A DNA stretch of 64,000 nt from Paramecium sonneborni (lineage: Eukaryota; Ciliophora; Oligohymenophorea; Peniculida; Parameciidae): NCBI GenBank assembly GCA_905182985.1, contig CAJJDN010000118.1:179825-243824 (forward strand), in the 5' to 3' direction. Position 1 is the first letter of the stretch, and every line of letters starts with the position of its first letter. Below the pieces are notes generated by a model. That model made no database searches and was not told the origin of the DNA. It saw only the letters and a list, made by a program, of their open reading frames with translations. The translations under genes and the position numbers were made by a program. Positions 11,008-25,254 of this stretch are shown here, in pieces.

Positions 11008-14000
11008 ATGAAGAAAATTAGATAATATACAGAGGAATATTTAAAATATTCAATTGGATATACTTAAATAGCTTTATCATAAGATTATTAAACATTTTGG
11101 ATAATAATTGAGTTAATTTCATAAATTCAAAGAATAGCTATGGTTTTTTTGTTTGAAGAAGTTTTACATATTCTTTAAGATAGAAGAAATATAATGATAA
11201 ATTATGTATCAGATTATTGGGTATGCAAATTTATATCTAAAACATTTGTGCCAACAATTTTAATGGCTGATTTATTTTCGACTGATTCAATAATAGCAAT
11301 TTAAATTATTTTAATATTTCTTTTATGTTTTCCCTTATTAGCAATAGCAATATTCATTGAATATGAGAAATCAAAATTTGCCACAATTTAATTCAAATCC
11401 TAAGTAGGAGGGCCAGATAATTCTAATCGTAATTATTTGGATTAATTTAATTAGTTTCTATTAATCTCTTAAATAGATCTTATAATATGTCAAATTTTAT
11501 TGAAAATTTTCTCTATCAATAATTAATGGGAAATGATTAATAATCTTGGTTAAATGTTGTAAGGAATTTCTTAGCTAAATTATTAAATACTTATCCTCAT
11601 ATATTTACGATACCTTTGATGTATTGGAATCTATTAGTAGTTTTATTAGTAATTTTTGATGTTTAAATATCATATAATCAAAGATTATTTATGGTATTTT
11701 TAGATATTGTTACAACTATTGAAATGATTATATTATGGACATTCTCAATGATTGCTTAAAGAAGTTATACAATGTTTGATAATAATCATCTTAGAATATA
11801 ATAATCTACATGGTTCAATATATCCTAAGTAGTTAAGTTTATGCCTATTATAGTCTAATTCATATACTTTCTCTATTCTGACACTTAATATGATAATAAT
11901 ATATAGATTCTAATTACATCAATAATACAACTTAATTTAATTGGAGATTTATTGGATTTTTTTATATCTATTCCATATATGTTTGAATATAAACAAAATT
12001 TATCCTTTTTATGTTTAAGTGCTTCCTTAACTATTTCACTTTCTCATTAATTTTAATTGTCTTAAATGTAACTCTTTTCTATGTGTCTTATTTGCATTCC
12101 TATTTTAACCAAAATGATTTAAGTCATATTTAATTATGTTCTTTAGTAAATTTTTGATTAACAATTATATCTTGAAAAAAAAAAAATAAAAACATAAAAA
12201 AGATCAAGTTCTAGAAGATCTTAATTTGTTGAAGATGATTCATAACCATTTGTTATTGAAAAGGAAATGTAAGAAATTAAAAAATAATAAATTGAGGCAT
12301 TAAAAAATTAACATTTTCGATACTTTGTTCATTATCTAAGATATATTTCCTTTTTTAGATTATCTGATTAATAATAATTAGATAAAAATTCAAAAATTGA
12401 TAATATAAAGAAATCAAATTTTTTGATTAAAATAATTGTATTAATAAAATCTCATGTTTAAAATTGTTAAAGTGTTTATTGTTATTGCAAAGGATTCAGA
12501 GGAGAAAGGAGATAAGTAATAGATACTAGAAAAAATACTGTTGAAATGAAAATTTATAATTCCATCTAAATGAATAATATCAACCTATAAATAGAATTAA
12601 TTGAAAGATATATTAGGCAATTTACAAAATATGTATTTGAGATGGAAAATAATGAAAAAAGTCCAAATATATTTAGATTATCTTAATTGTTATTATATAT
12701 ATGTGATTCTGAAGAATGTTATTAAGTAATGACATTTATAATGGATTATAAGTAAAGAAATATAAAAAATACTTCAATGTTAAATGAAGTTACTTTAACA
12801 CTTATTATAGGTTTAGTTAAACATAAAGTATTATAGAAAATGAAACATAATTTAACTTAAGATGAGGTAGAAATAGGAATAAGATATAAAAATTATAGAA
12901 TAACTGAAATTAGAAGAGATTAAATTTTAAATCATATTTTCTATAATATTGATTAAAAAATAAAATTTATTAAGAATTTATTAGAATTAAAAGTGAATTT
13001 TGAATAATTATTTAAATCCCTTACTAACCATGTATCTAGTATGACAAAAATATAAGAAGAAATAGAAATATTTTAAAAATATTCAAATTGTAGAACATCG
13101 ATTTTATTACATATGTTTTATGTTTTAGAAGTATCATGTGATTTTGATAAATTTATTAGATTAAGAAATGCATTAAAAACAAAGAATTATAAATTTTTTG
13201 AATATCCATCGACAAGTTCAAAAACATCTTAATTATAGGGATATAAAGTACTTTATTTAAAAACTAATTTGGCTAGACATTCAATTAATGGTAAATTTTA
13301 TAGAGGTTAAATTATGGATTTTTCAAATAATGCACCTAATTTATTGGGATATGATCCAAAAGAATTTAAATAAACTATTCAAACTGTTCATTAAATAGTT
13401 ACTCCAAATTTGGCTACATATCATGATTAATTATTGGAAATCTTTTTTCTAACTAATAAGCCTCCTATTATTCGTAAAAGAAGGCCATTATTAATGTAAA
13501 AGAAATTTAAAGAATTGATATTCTGTGAAATGTATCTTGATCTCTCATTTAACATTTGTGAAGATGCTTTTCCCATTTATTGTTTTCTTAAATAAATTGT
13601 ACCATATGGAAAATATGAAAATGTTAAAGGACATATTGTAATATCTGATGCCTTTAAAATTTAAGGGATATCAAATTTAGCATTAGAATAATTAAAAATT
13701 AAAATTAATGATTATTACAATAAAGGTATTGATGAAATTATTCCAAACTTTTAATTATATGTTGAATAATTATAATATTAATATTAAGTTTATTAAGATG
13801 AAGAAATCATTAGAGAGGAGAATGGTTCAATCAGTCATAAATTTGATTATTAATAATAAGAACGATTGCTTATACATTTTACTATTGATGTTGAATAATT
13901 AACATTTATCATTCCTAAATTAGAATCTTAATCAGATATTTACTATTCAAATTGTTCTATAACAATGTCAATAGGATTTATTCATACTAAAATTTATTAA

Positions 14001-16361
14001 GCGTATTTAATTTCTATCAAAAAAATAACTTTGGCAGAAAATTAATCAAATTCCTTATTGTTTGATGTTTTTAAAAAAGGATCATCTTAAGTATCACTAA
14101 ATCCAATGCGTTTAGATTCCATATAAGGTTTAATTGACATAAAAAGTGATAGTGGAGATATTTCTGATATACAATAACTCGAATATAAATAAAATGAAAT
14201 TAATAATATAATAGATTATTAGTTACCTTAAATTTATTCGAATTTTTAAACTCCTTTAGATTCCAGTAGATTTATACTTAATTCTTAGAAAGGATAGATT
14301 GAATAATAATAAATTAATATTATTGAATCTCATAATAGTTAAATAAATGAAAATGAAATAAAAAGCTTAAATAAAGTAAGTAATAGTTAAAAATCCAATA
14401 CAAATCCAATTATCATATAATCAAAATAATTGAAAGCTTAATATTAGTAAGAGTTTTTTGAAATTAACCCAAAACATTAAAAAGTTTCTGAAATTGAACT
14501 CTTAGATGAAGGATCTTAAAATTAAATTGGAGGTTAGAATATTCATTAAACAGATACTCAATATTAATAGTATGGTAATAAAGATGTTTCATCAATAATT
14601 TAAAAATCATAAATATATAATAAATTTTCAAGAAAAAGCAATATTCCTAAATTAATTAAATTAGTTTTGACTGTAGATTTTTGTAATTTAATAATCATTA
14701 TGCTTCTATCTCATATCTTTCATTTTCTGTATAAGTCAAATATGGATGATAATAAATAAATCTTAGAAGTTTTTGGTCCTTTTACAACTGTAGATTTAAT
14801 TAGAAATACTTTGTTAGGTCTTGGACAATTATATAATTCTAAGAATTCTACACTATAAAATGAAACTACAGAATTAATTACAGAAAATATAAACCATAGA
14901 TTTGCCATTTTTTAATCAGTTTCATAAAAAATCGTTGTTACTTCTACTATATCAGAAGTTTAAATGAAATTATATGACTATTTCTAAAAGGAATCATAAG
15001 AAGTAAATGCATGGACTGAAATATTTTAACTTTGGTATTAAATGAGTAATTTTAAAAATTTTGATCCTTTAGATGAATAATATATGCAAAAATTCCATAA
15101 AACTATTCATGTATTACTTTATTCATTTTTTGATTATATAGAACAATATGAATTAATAACTGAAGAATTTAGTTTTAAAATTAAGAATAATTTAAATAAT
15201 ACTGTTTCCTATTATTAGAGTGTAATATCTTTCATAGTTTTAACAATAGAAGTTTTAGTAATAGTTTGTTATTCTCTTGCCTATATGCATTTTTTTCGTC
15301 TTCAAAGAAGGATTCTTAGAAGTTCTGAATAAATTTAAATTTAATCTTTAGAAGCTGAAAGAATTAGATTATCAAATTTATTATACTTTTATAAAAATGC
15401 AAGTGAATTAAATCTATATAAATATCAATTCAACTTCAAAAACAAATTATATTAAGAAAATTAAAATCTATCATAGTTTCAAAGTTTAAAATTTACAAAT
15501 TATTCAAAAACTGATTCAAAAAAATAGTTTAAAATATAAGATTAATAATATTCTTGTCTATAACATCCTTTTGTGTTTTATCCATTAATTGGAATATTCT
15601 TATTTTGTTTTTATTTAAATTATTCTCTTGTAATCAATTAAAAATAGATTGATAGATTAACAGAAAAATTAGATTAATTTTCTATTTATATAAATTATTG
15701 TCAAGAAGTAACTGAAATTTTTTATTGTGATTATATTGTTTAAATTTAAGATAAATTGAGAGAAATTGAAATTACAGATCATTTAATTAATCTTTACAAA
15801 GATTAAGTTATAGAAGCTTATGAAGAATTTTTACATTATGATGAATAATTTAAATATGGATATTCTGATTAGACTTTAGATGTTTTAAATAATCTATTAC
15901 AAAACACATGTTCAGTAATTGAGAATTCTTTATGTAAGACTATTTTAAATGGTAAATTAAAAGAAGGACCAATGTATTATATATAATATTATTCAAATTT
16001 CGTAAGAGATGATATAAATTCAAAATTTAATACAACAAAAAAATTCACAAGAGATGATTTGATAGGAATAAACTTTATTTCTTAAAGTTTGGAGAATTTA
16101 TTTATAGAATTAAAAAATCAATTAGAAGATGAGATTCAAATTTAATTAGATGAGAAATTTAGCTATTTTTTACTCTTTGAAATGGTAACATTCTTAATTT
16201 ATTTTTTTTAAATAATTTTTATATTTAGACTACTAAATTAAAAGTTTTTTGTTTGTAGATAATTACCATATTTATTGCCTCCATAATCAATTTATGGAGA
16301 AGATAGCTTTTTAAAATCTTTATAATATATTGAAAAAATATATAATAATATTTTGTAATGA
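11008..16361 (+). CDS. large multi-TM protein of the tiny macrocysts (TmcB/C) type, possible PAS domain
   Basis: 1775 aa with one 26-nt intron (11429-11454). The N-terminal third has many hydrophobic helices. The middle is cytosolic and Gln/Ser/Asn-rich. Around residues 760-900 a segment with ARHSINGKFYRGQIMDFS, LLGYDPKEFK and IVTPNLATYH looks PAS-like. Two membrane-spanning blocks follow (around VLTVDFCNLIIIMLLSH and VISFIVLTIEVLVIVCYSL), then two more near the C-terminus. This arrangement is typical of a large ciliate family annotated as tiny macrocysts protein B-like or PAS S-box transmembrane proteins. The biochemical role is unknown; a sensory receptor is a reasonable inference. The gene ends 62 bp from the convergent DP gene. 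Confidence 0.7.
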
Positions 16362-16423
16362 ATTATAATTAAATTTGTATATATATTATATTTTAACATT
16401 GTTATATAGATATTGATTTATTA

Positions 16424-17113
16424 TCAGTTGAGTATCTTTTATAAGACTTCTAATTCAGAGTAGATATAGATAGGCTATTTAGATTTGATAATTAATTTTT
16501 TTCCATTTTTTTGTTGCATACATAAATCATTATCAAAAACTTAAACTGAAAAAGCAAAAACAGGAGTAAATAATATGGATTCAGATTCTAATTTAATTTA
16601 TTAATTTCTTTAAATGAGTTATTTATGCATCATATAAGTGAGAGTAGCTTTCGTAAGTTTTCTTCTTTTTTCTTTAATAATTTCTAATTTACTTCGAACT
16701 TACTCTTTTTAAAAATTGACAATATCTTTGTCTTTTTATTCATGAAATGATATTTATTTTTTATCTTTTTCTAGAACTCCCATAGCTACCATTACATTAA
16801 TAGCATCATAAACTCGTCTTTTAAGATTTTATATCTCTTTTCTTCTTTCAGTAGTATGAATTTTTTAGAGTTCATTCTATAATTTTTCAATAAGAATATT
16901 AGCTAATATTTTATAGGTAGTTATTTTTAATTCTTTAACAAGTGTTTTAATTTAATAACTTAATCCTTTAAGACTCCAAAAAGATTTACTTTTAAGTTTT
17001 TCTGATTCTGATGTTTCAGTGATAATAAATTCTGAATCAGATTGTTATTTAGATGAGTCTGATTGCATTTCTTCATCAACACATTTAGATAACTTTCTTT
17101 ATGTTCTTTTCAT
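16424..17113 (-). CDS. DP (E2F dimerisation partner) transcription factor
   Basis: 229 aa, no intron. DP proteins pair with E2F on cell-cycle promoters. An acidic Ser-rich N-terminus is followed by the winged-helix DNA-binding domain: FWSLKGLSYQIKTLVKEL, YKILANILIEKL, then the hallmark RRKEIQNLKRRVYDAINVM and MGVLEKDKKQISF. In DP proteins the recognition helix reads RRRVYDALNV, as here (KRRVYDAINV), without the E2F-specific variant. The next 60 residues form a heptad-rich dimerisation segment. It is shorter than animal DP (about 400 aa) but similar to protist forms. Nuclear location is inferred from the family. Confidence 0.85.
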
Positions 17114-17164
17114 AAATTAATAGAATAGAGTGTAAATTATAAATTTAATTATTTAATTAATAAA

Positions 17165-18593
17165 ATGGATTAATTAAATCGATCGAACACAGTTAATATT
17201 GATATAAATTGTAATGATTGTTAAATTATATTAAAGCATACAAAATAGCATCAACTCTTGACACAATAAAAGAAGCATAATTAGAAAGAAAGAGAAATAG
17301 ATCAAAACGTAGACTTCATACATTTCATGTTGGAAATAGTGTTTAAAATAATAGAGAAAAAGGAGAAAAATAAAGATAAGAAGATCATTCATTAGATTAA
17401 ATAAGAAGAAATTATGTATAAAAAATGAAAGCATTTCCTAAAATTGATGCCTATAAACATCTTAAAGGATATTTACAATTACAAGATTAAGAAGTTAAAA
17501 GAATAAAAAACAATTCTAATTAATTATCATTTGGAACTTTGTACCCTTAAAATGAATAAGAAGAGAATTAATTATCTAATTTTCTAGTTGGTACATCTCC
17601 AATTAGAAGAAATTATTCTAATAATCGTTATATTTCAGAAAGTCCTGCTAGATTTCTATAGAATTAAGCAATTCCAAATTTAGATGAATATTTAAAGGAT
17701 AGAAAAGTTCGTAAGTTAATTAGATAAACAATAACAAAAAAAGAAGTATTTTATATATTTTAAATATATTATAGCAACTTGAATAATAAATTTAAGATTT
17801 AGAAAATAAAAAGTTTAAATTGCATGAAAAGACATAGGATCCCAGAAACCTTAGTCTAAATGAACTAATAGAAAAATAAGTACATAAATATATACCATAT
17901 AAATTTGATGCTAAAGTGGATACTCGTAAATTGTATAATTTATATTATATTTTTAGAAATACAGAAAAAGTGATTAAATCTACTGAAGAAGTCCCAATGA
18001 CTATGTTGAAAGAAAAACTCTTGACTGATAATATCAAAACTAATGGAGAAATGTTTAGTAGTATCAATCCCTTGTAATTATAATTATACTCTATTACAGA
18101 TAAGATATTATAATTTCATAAATCTAAATGTAATTTATTTAATATTAAAGAAAAGTACAATTCTGAGATGATTAAATCTTTATAGAAGAGTGATCATAAT
18201 AGAAGATAGACCTTATTTCATAAACATATGGTTTATCATTAAGAATAATAATATGCTAGTAGTTAAAAAGATTTATTCTATGTTTAATAAGAATTAATGA
18301 CAAATTTGAATGAACGAATTAATTATAATGAAAATTTAACAAAGAAATTTCAAAAATTAATTACAATATTAAGAGATGGGTAAATTGAATTAGAAGATGA
18401 TGATTTATCAATTTTAAATGATCTTAGATATATCATTTTAAAAGGAAGAAATTTAAGTGATGAAGATTTTCTTGAATTATTAAGATTAAGAAATTTTACA
18501 ATTTCATAGAGTTGTTTAGAATTAATTGTAAATCATCTCTTTCCAAATAGTAAAAATGATATCATATAAGAATATCATCAAAATCATGTTTGA
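17165..18593 (+). CDS. unknown coiled-coil protein
   Basis: About 457 aa. The gene diverges from the DP gene, with 51 bp between the two starts. The second intron (17746-17774, 29 nt) is clear. The first begins at 17211 and ends either at 17236 (26 nt, AAG) or 17248 (38 nt, TAG); both keep the frame, differing by four codons. Exon 2 begins with a basic helix (LERKRNRSKRRLHTF). A coiled coil follows the second intron (about residues 190-220), and the C-terminus is acidic then Leu-rich (ELEDDDLSILNDLRYIILKG). No known domain is recognisable. Ends at TGA 18591-18593, 31 bp from the convergent kinase gene. Confidence 0.65.
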
Positions 18594-18624
18594 ATAAAAT
18601 ATTTTATAAATATTATTAATTCAA

Positions 18625-20126
<1,502 letters not shown>

Positions 20127-20460
20127 TAGATTCTTATTATTATAAATTAATTATTAAGTTTTAGATAAATTCACTCTTATTTTTTAACTATTTATAGCAT
20201 TATATTAATATTCCAATTTTATTATCATACACACTCACTAATAATTATTTTATATTATTTTTTATGTAGTCATTAATTATATTATTACTTCATTAGTATT
20301 TAAAGGTTATTAAATGATGACTAGTTATTTTAATATGAACCTCACTATTTGATCCTTCCTATTTAAAATACTTATTTTTAGTATTATATCTTACAAGTGT
20401 ACGAATATTTGTAAATTTTGATTTTTATTAATATCAATTTCTATTTGTATAATATATAAA

Positions 20461-21755
20461 TCAATTTATTGATAATGTTTATTAATATTTTATACATTAT
20501 TTATAATATATCAATAATAATAAATAATTTTCAATCATTAAAATTAATTCTTTTCCATTTCTCTATTATTTTTAGTTTCTAATTTAATTATCATGCCTTT
20601 TATTATTGTTAAATTAGAATACATAATTGGATTCTTCTATATATCTAATTTTTTGCCTAAGCTCTCTCTAAGTTCTCATATATTATCTTTTCAGAATATT
20701 TTTAGTTTTAATACTTTCTAATTTTTTTATTCAATTTTAAGCAGATTATAAATCTTGCTTAAAAACTTATATCTCTCTAAATTGAATAGTTGAACTTAAA
20801 ACTTATCTTTTTAAAAATATCTTATTCATATTTTAATTTTTCTATTTGCAAAATTTTAGTTAGTTGTCAAGAGTATTGGTTTAAAAATTAATAGAAATTT
20901 CCATTTATAAATTTCATCCCTCTTTTCAGTTTAATAAAAAGGACATTTTTAAAAACTTCAAATTCTCCATTACTTCTTATTTTATTACGATATTTTTTAA
21001 TTATTGAGTGTTTAAGAAATAAAATTAAGTAAAGTATTTTTTCTTGTTAGATAAAGGTTTCTTATTAATTGATTCGGTAGATTAGGATCTCAATTATTCT
21101 TATTAAATATCATCCTCTTCATTTTTTAAGAATAATTTTTCTTGTTTAACAGTAGATGTTAAATTTACTTAATCTCAAGATTTTATATCAGATAATTCTT
21201 TTTTTTTTCATTATAGTTTATATAATTTCTTATGAATTTAAATAAGATGTTCTCTAAGGTTAAACTGATTATTATTGTGTTTTAAGTCTTGTTGATTTTC
21301 AAAGAAATTAGAATGCTGAAAATGAATTAAATAATTATTTTTAAATTATCTTGGTTACTAAATTATATAAGGGTTAATCATTAGATTAATAAGAATGGGA
21401 TAATTTTAATTATGATTTCAATTTTACTTTTCTTTTTAAAATAGAATCAATTTTATCTTTGAGAAATTGATTTTCAAAAATTCTAACTAATAATCAGAGA
21501 CTTATATAATGTGACTTAAATCATAAGAGTAATTTAAAATTTTTAGTTTTATAATTTTTTGATCATTCTTTTAAAGCATAACTTTGTTATTATTTTCTGA
21601 TTCTTTTATTATTTCTATAAACTTAAGTAGAGGTCTTTTTAAAAATAATGTATATTCATTTCTCAAGTATCTTTTATTGTTTTATTTTATTAAATTTTTT
21701 ATCAATTTAATTAGTATATTAAAATGATGAGATAGTTTTCATTGAAAATGTATTA
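20461..21755 (-). pseudogene. decayed or unresolved coiled-coil gene
   Basis: One minus-strand frame yields a coiled-coil-like product over about 430 codons, but six in-frame TGAs interrupt it (21420-21418, 21210-21208, 21177-21175, 20928-20926, 20916-20914, 20733-20731). No standard GTA...TAG intron removes them. One TGA falls between LQSAQN and IKKLESIKTKN, in a helix that reads on smoothly. The GC content is lower than in neighbouring genes. TGA density is not far below chance for such AT-rich DNA, so this could also be non-coding or need unusual splicing. A 1.9-kb gap between the flanking genes would be unusually long for this compact genome, which favours a gene remnant. Confidence 0.3.
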
Positions 21756-22101
21756 AATATTAATAATAATGCAATTTATAATCTCTAAATTTCAGTTTTA
21801 TTTTTGATTATATAATCTAATAATTATATAATAAGTCTTAAGAGATGCTATTTGTAATAATTAGATTTATCTTAATATTTATATGTGATTAATTAGAACT
21901 AGTTATTTAATGAAATCCATAAATTACATTAATTTATAGAATTTGAGGGATACATAAATAAAAATAATAAAAATAAAAAAGTAAAGAATAATTAGAAATA
22001 ATTTTATTTATGATTGAATGTAATTGATTAATTTAGTAATAAGATAAATAAGATTAATAGGATGATATGAATAATTTATATATTAATAAATAATATAAAA
22101 A
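21756..22101. other. spacer, no gene seen
   Basis: Very AT-rich stretch between the decayed minus-strand region and the PH-kinase gene; it probably holds the promoter of the latter. Confidence 0.5.
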
Positions 22102-23631
22102 ATGAATTGGTTGTAATAAAAAGATGAACATGATAGCATATTTAATAATGGTGGAGAGTTTTGGTTGTAAATGAAATTACAAGAGAATCAATAACATTTA
22201 ATATTTTAAGGTAAGACATTTTAGAAACATACAAAAACAAGAAAGTGGGAAAGTGTTCATTTAGAATTATATGTTGATAAGTAATAATATATAACATTAA
22301 TTTAGATTGGTTAAGATAACAAATAATCAAGCAGAGTATTGTAATATAAATGCTTGTTATTTAAAGAAAATCAAATATTCTGAATCTTCATTTCAACCAT
22401 ATAAACATGGATTTAGATTACATTACAGTAAATAAAGAATAGAATTCTTTACAGAGAATTAAGAACACTATGAAAGATGGTAAGCTGCTTTAAAAAGATA
22501 CTGTATTTTAACAAAGTTTAATAAAAAATACAAATTGATATGTAAACATAAATTAAATGAACCATATCCATCTTGTACATATAAAGCTTAAAGAAATTCT
22601 GATGGATTATTTTTTTAAATCAGAATAATTGAAAAGAGTTAATTAGATGATCCATCATTAGCATTAAATGAAATATCTATATTAAGAAGAGTTGATCATG
22701 TTTATGTATAAAGATTATAAGAAGTTTATGAAGATTAAGTTTATTTATATGTTGTATATGATTAATATGCAGGAAGAGAATAAAAGTTTTTATTACCATA
22801 ATTGTTGTAAACTACAGAAAAAGTACTTGCAGAATTACTTTATAAATTATTATTAGGATTACATCATATTCATAGTAAAGGAGTATTTCATAGAGATATT
22901 AAATTTGACAATATTTTTAATAGATTTCCTGATTGTCTTACTGATTCTTGTATTGTTAATTTTTCAAGTGCTGATTTTCATGAAAATAAAATGCATAGAA
23001 GGATTGGAACACCTGGCTTTATGGCACCTGAAATATTCAAAACTAAATAATATGATTAATAAATTGATGTCTTCTCTTTAGGAGTTATTTTTTATTATAT
23101 TGTTTTTGGTAAAATGCCATTTGGTTCAGATTTTAATGAAGTAGATTTTATAATTTAAGTAGAGAGGTACTTCCAAAAAATGAGTAAGGAGATATAGAAT
23201 ATCCAGATTTCTGTAGAATATCAATTAGTGGACTATAATTAATGAAATTAATGTTACATAAAGATCCATAAAAAAGATGTACTTCATTTTAAGCTCTTAA
23301 TCATCATTGGTTTATTAATTTAAAAATTAGAGATCTTTTAGGAAAACCTAGTGTAATGATGAATTAAATGAAAATGGGATCTGGTCTTAATTTATCAACC
23401 ATATTAGAAAAATCTGATATGATAGATAATTCTAATATGTCTATTGCACTTACTCCAAGAGGAATAAAAAAAAAAAGTTATATCTCAAGATCCAAATCTT
23501 CAGATATTAATATTTTGGATCAAGAATTTATTTATGAATCTGTCGCTGATAAAATGAAATCATTATCAAACACTATTCCATAACCATCTAGATTAAAGCA
23601 TAAATCAAGTAAAATGTAAATTTAAAAATGA
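22102..23631 (+). CDS. PH-domain protein with C-terminal pseudokinase; apparent 1-nt frameshift
   Basis: After one 25-nt intron (22281-22305) the N-terminus forms a PH domain (KTRKWESVHLELYVDKL ... RIEFFTENQEHYERWQAAL). The kinase domain follows: Gly loop degenerate, QIRIIEK where the ATP-binding Lys should be (Arg), catalytic loop FHRDIKFDNI intact, DFG replaced by NFS (CIVNFSSADF), then GTPGFMAPEI and DVFSLGVIFYY. Loss of the VAIK Lys and DFG Asp points to a pseudokinase. Near 23141-23150 the frame shifts by one base: one extra T in the T-run would continue into YNLSREVLPKNEQGDIEYP. The alternative is a 26-nt intron 23141-23166 ending in GAG. CDS length without the intron is one base short of a multiple of three. 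Confidence 0.75.
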
Positions 23632-23731
23632 TTTCAATAGAATTTATCATACTATTTCTTTCATTTTTATTTTTCATATTATAATAATTATTCTAACCTA
23701 TAAATTAGATATCTCATAATATTTAAAAAAA

Positions 23732-24298
23732 TCATAATTTTATCTTTTCATATATTTTTTAATTACTTATCTATTATTTCTTTTTCACTTTTTCTCTCTA
23801 ACCTTTCCGTTCAACAGATGATCCTGAATTTTTCTCAGATGACATAAATCTCACTCGATGCTTTTTTTTACTTTTTTCTTTTATTTCATTATATAAATAT
23901 CTCTCTGTACTGTGAGAAATAATCTTTTCATTAGATTAAGGTATTTTTAAAATACTTTTCAAAGGTGAATTATTTTATGAATTATGACGATTTCTTGAGT
24001 AAAACTTAGAATGCTTTCTAAGTCGATTTTAATTATTCTTATTTTAAAGTTGCTCATTTAATACTATGAATGAACTACCTTTTATTGATTCAGTAGCTAA
24101 ATCATAGTTATACTCAATTGAATTATTCTAGCTTGAATCTTATCTACCCAAAATTTCCTATACCAATTCAGATTAATATAGATTTTAATTTAATATTTCC
24201 AAATTAAAACTCTATTAGTAAAATTCATCCTCAAATCTGTCTACATTCTCTTTTAAATTGTATATATATTTTTCTAATAATTATTGCTTATCAGGCAT
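23732..24298 (-). CDS. small protein with SILK and RVxF protein phosphatase 1 docking motifs
   Basis: 188 aa, no intron, stop TGA at 23734-23732. An N-terminal coiled coil (PDKQQLLEKYIYNLKENVD) is followed by a Ser/Asn-rich disordered region. PLKSILKIP contains SILK, and about 35 residues later KKHRVRFMSS contains an RVxF core (HRVRF). This pair in this order is the docking signature of PP1 regulators such as inhibitor-2 and related proteins. The tail is basic. No catalytic domain is seen. I infer a PP1 regulatory or targeting subunit; the motifs are short, so chance occurrence is possible. Confidence 0.6.
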
Positions 24299-25254
24299 AT
24301 TCTTTACTTAAACTTTGATAAATACTATTGATTATTATGTATTTTATTCATTTTCAGCTTATCTACATATACTTCCCATTAGAATGAAAAATAATTTATA
24401 TTTTATCTAATTAAAATGAAATTATTTAGTTGGATTAAAATGTAAAAGCTATGTTATAAATTTAATTTAATTTTGTTTTATACTCATTATTATTATTATA
24501 TCAAGTCAATTAAATCATTACTATTAAATGTAAAAATATATAATTACTCCTTCTAATACAAATAAATTATAATAATCATAATTAAAAATTTTGAAAAATC
24601 AAAGTATATATAAAATATTATAATATCATTTCCTTTCTTTTCTCAAATATAGGCAAAACATTTTTCGATTATTTAAAATTTTTGAAACTTTAAGAGATGT
24701 CATTACAAATAATCATTAAATATGGAAAAAATTAATAAATTAAGTGATTTAATGTAATGTTTTTCATTTTATAATTTTTATGAAAAAAATTAATTTTTGT
24801 GAGATAAGGTTTAATCATATAAATTAAAAAAATAATTTTTTAGACAAAGAGGAAAACTAGCATCAAGTAAAATAATTATTTATTTTTTTTAAAATTGAAT
24901 AATTAATGAACGATTTCTTTAGTTCAGTATTTTTTGCATAAAATAAGATGTAAGAAATAATAAATTTAAGTTAAGTTTAGAGGAGTATAATAAATATTAA
25001 TAAAATACAATATAAAAATTCATAACAATCTTAATTAAGATATTTTTAGATAGTATGCTATAAATAATAAGTTAAAATATAATTAACATATAGATTTCGA
25101 TGGAATTTTAATAAATAAACTAATAAATTATGATTTAAGTTATTAATATTGATTAAGTTAAATAAATTATTTTAAGAAGAGTATTTTAATTAATTAAAAA
25201 CCAGTAATTTCTTCTTTTCCATCAATTTATTATTTTTTTTAAATAAATTGTGAT
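24299..25254. other. long spacer, no gene seen
   Basis: About 950 bp of extremely AT-rich DNA between two divergent genes. I found no frame longer than expected by chance, no repeat and no RNA-like structure. Confidence 0.45.

Noticed and set aside
22320..22360. AAG-ended intron in the PH-kinase gene
   Set aside because: A standard TAG intron at 22281-22305 gives a better PH-domain sequence, so the AAG alternative was dropped there.
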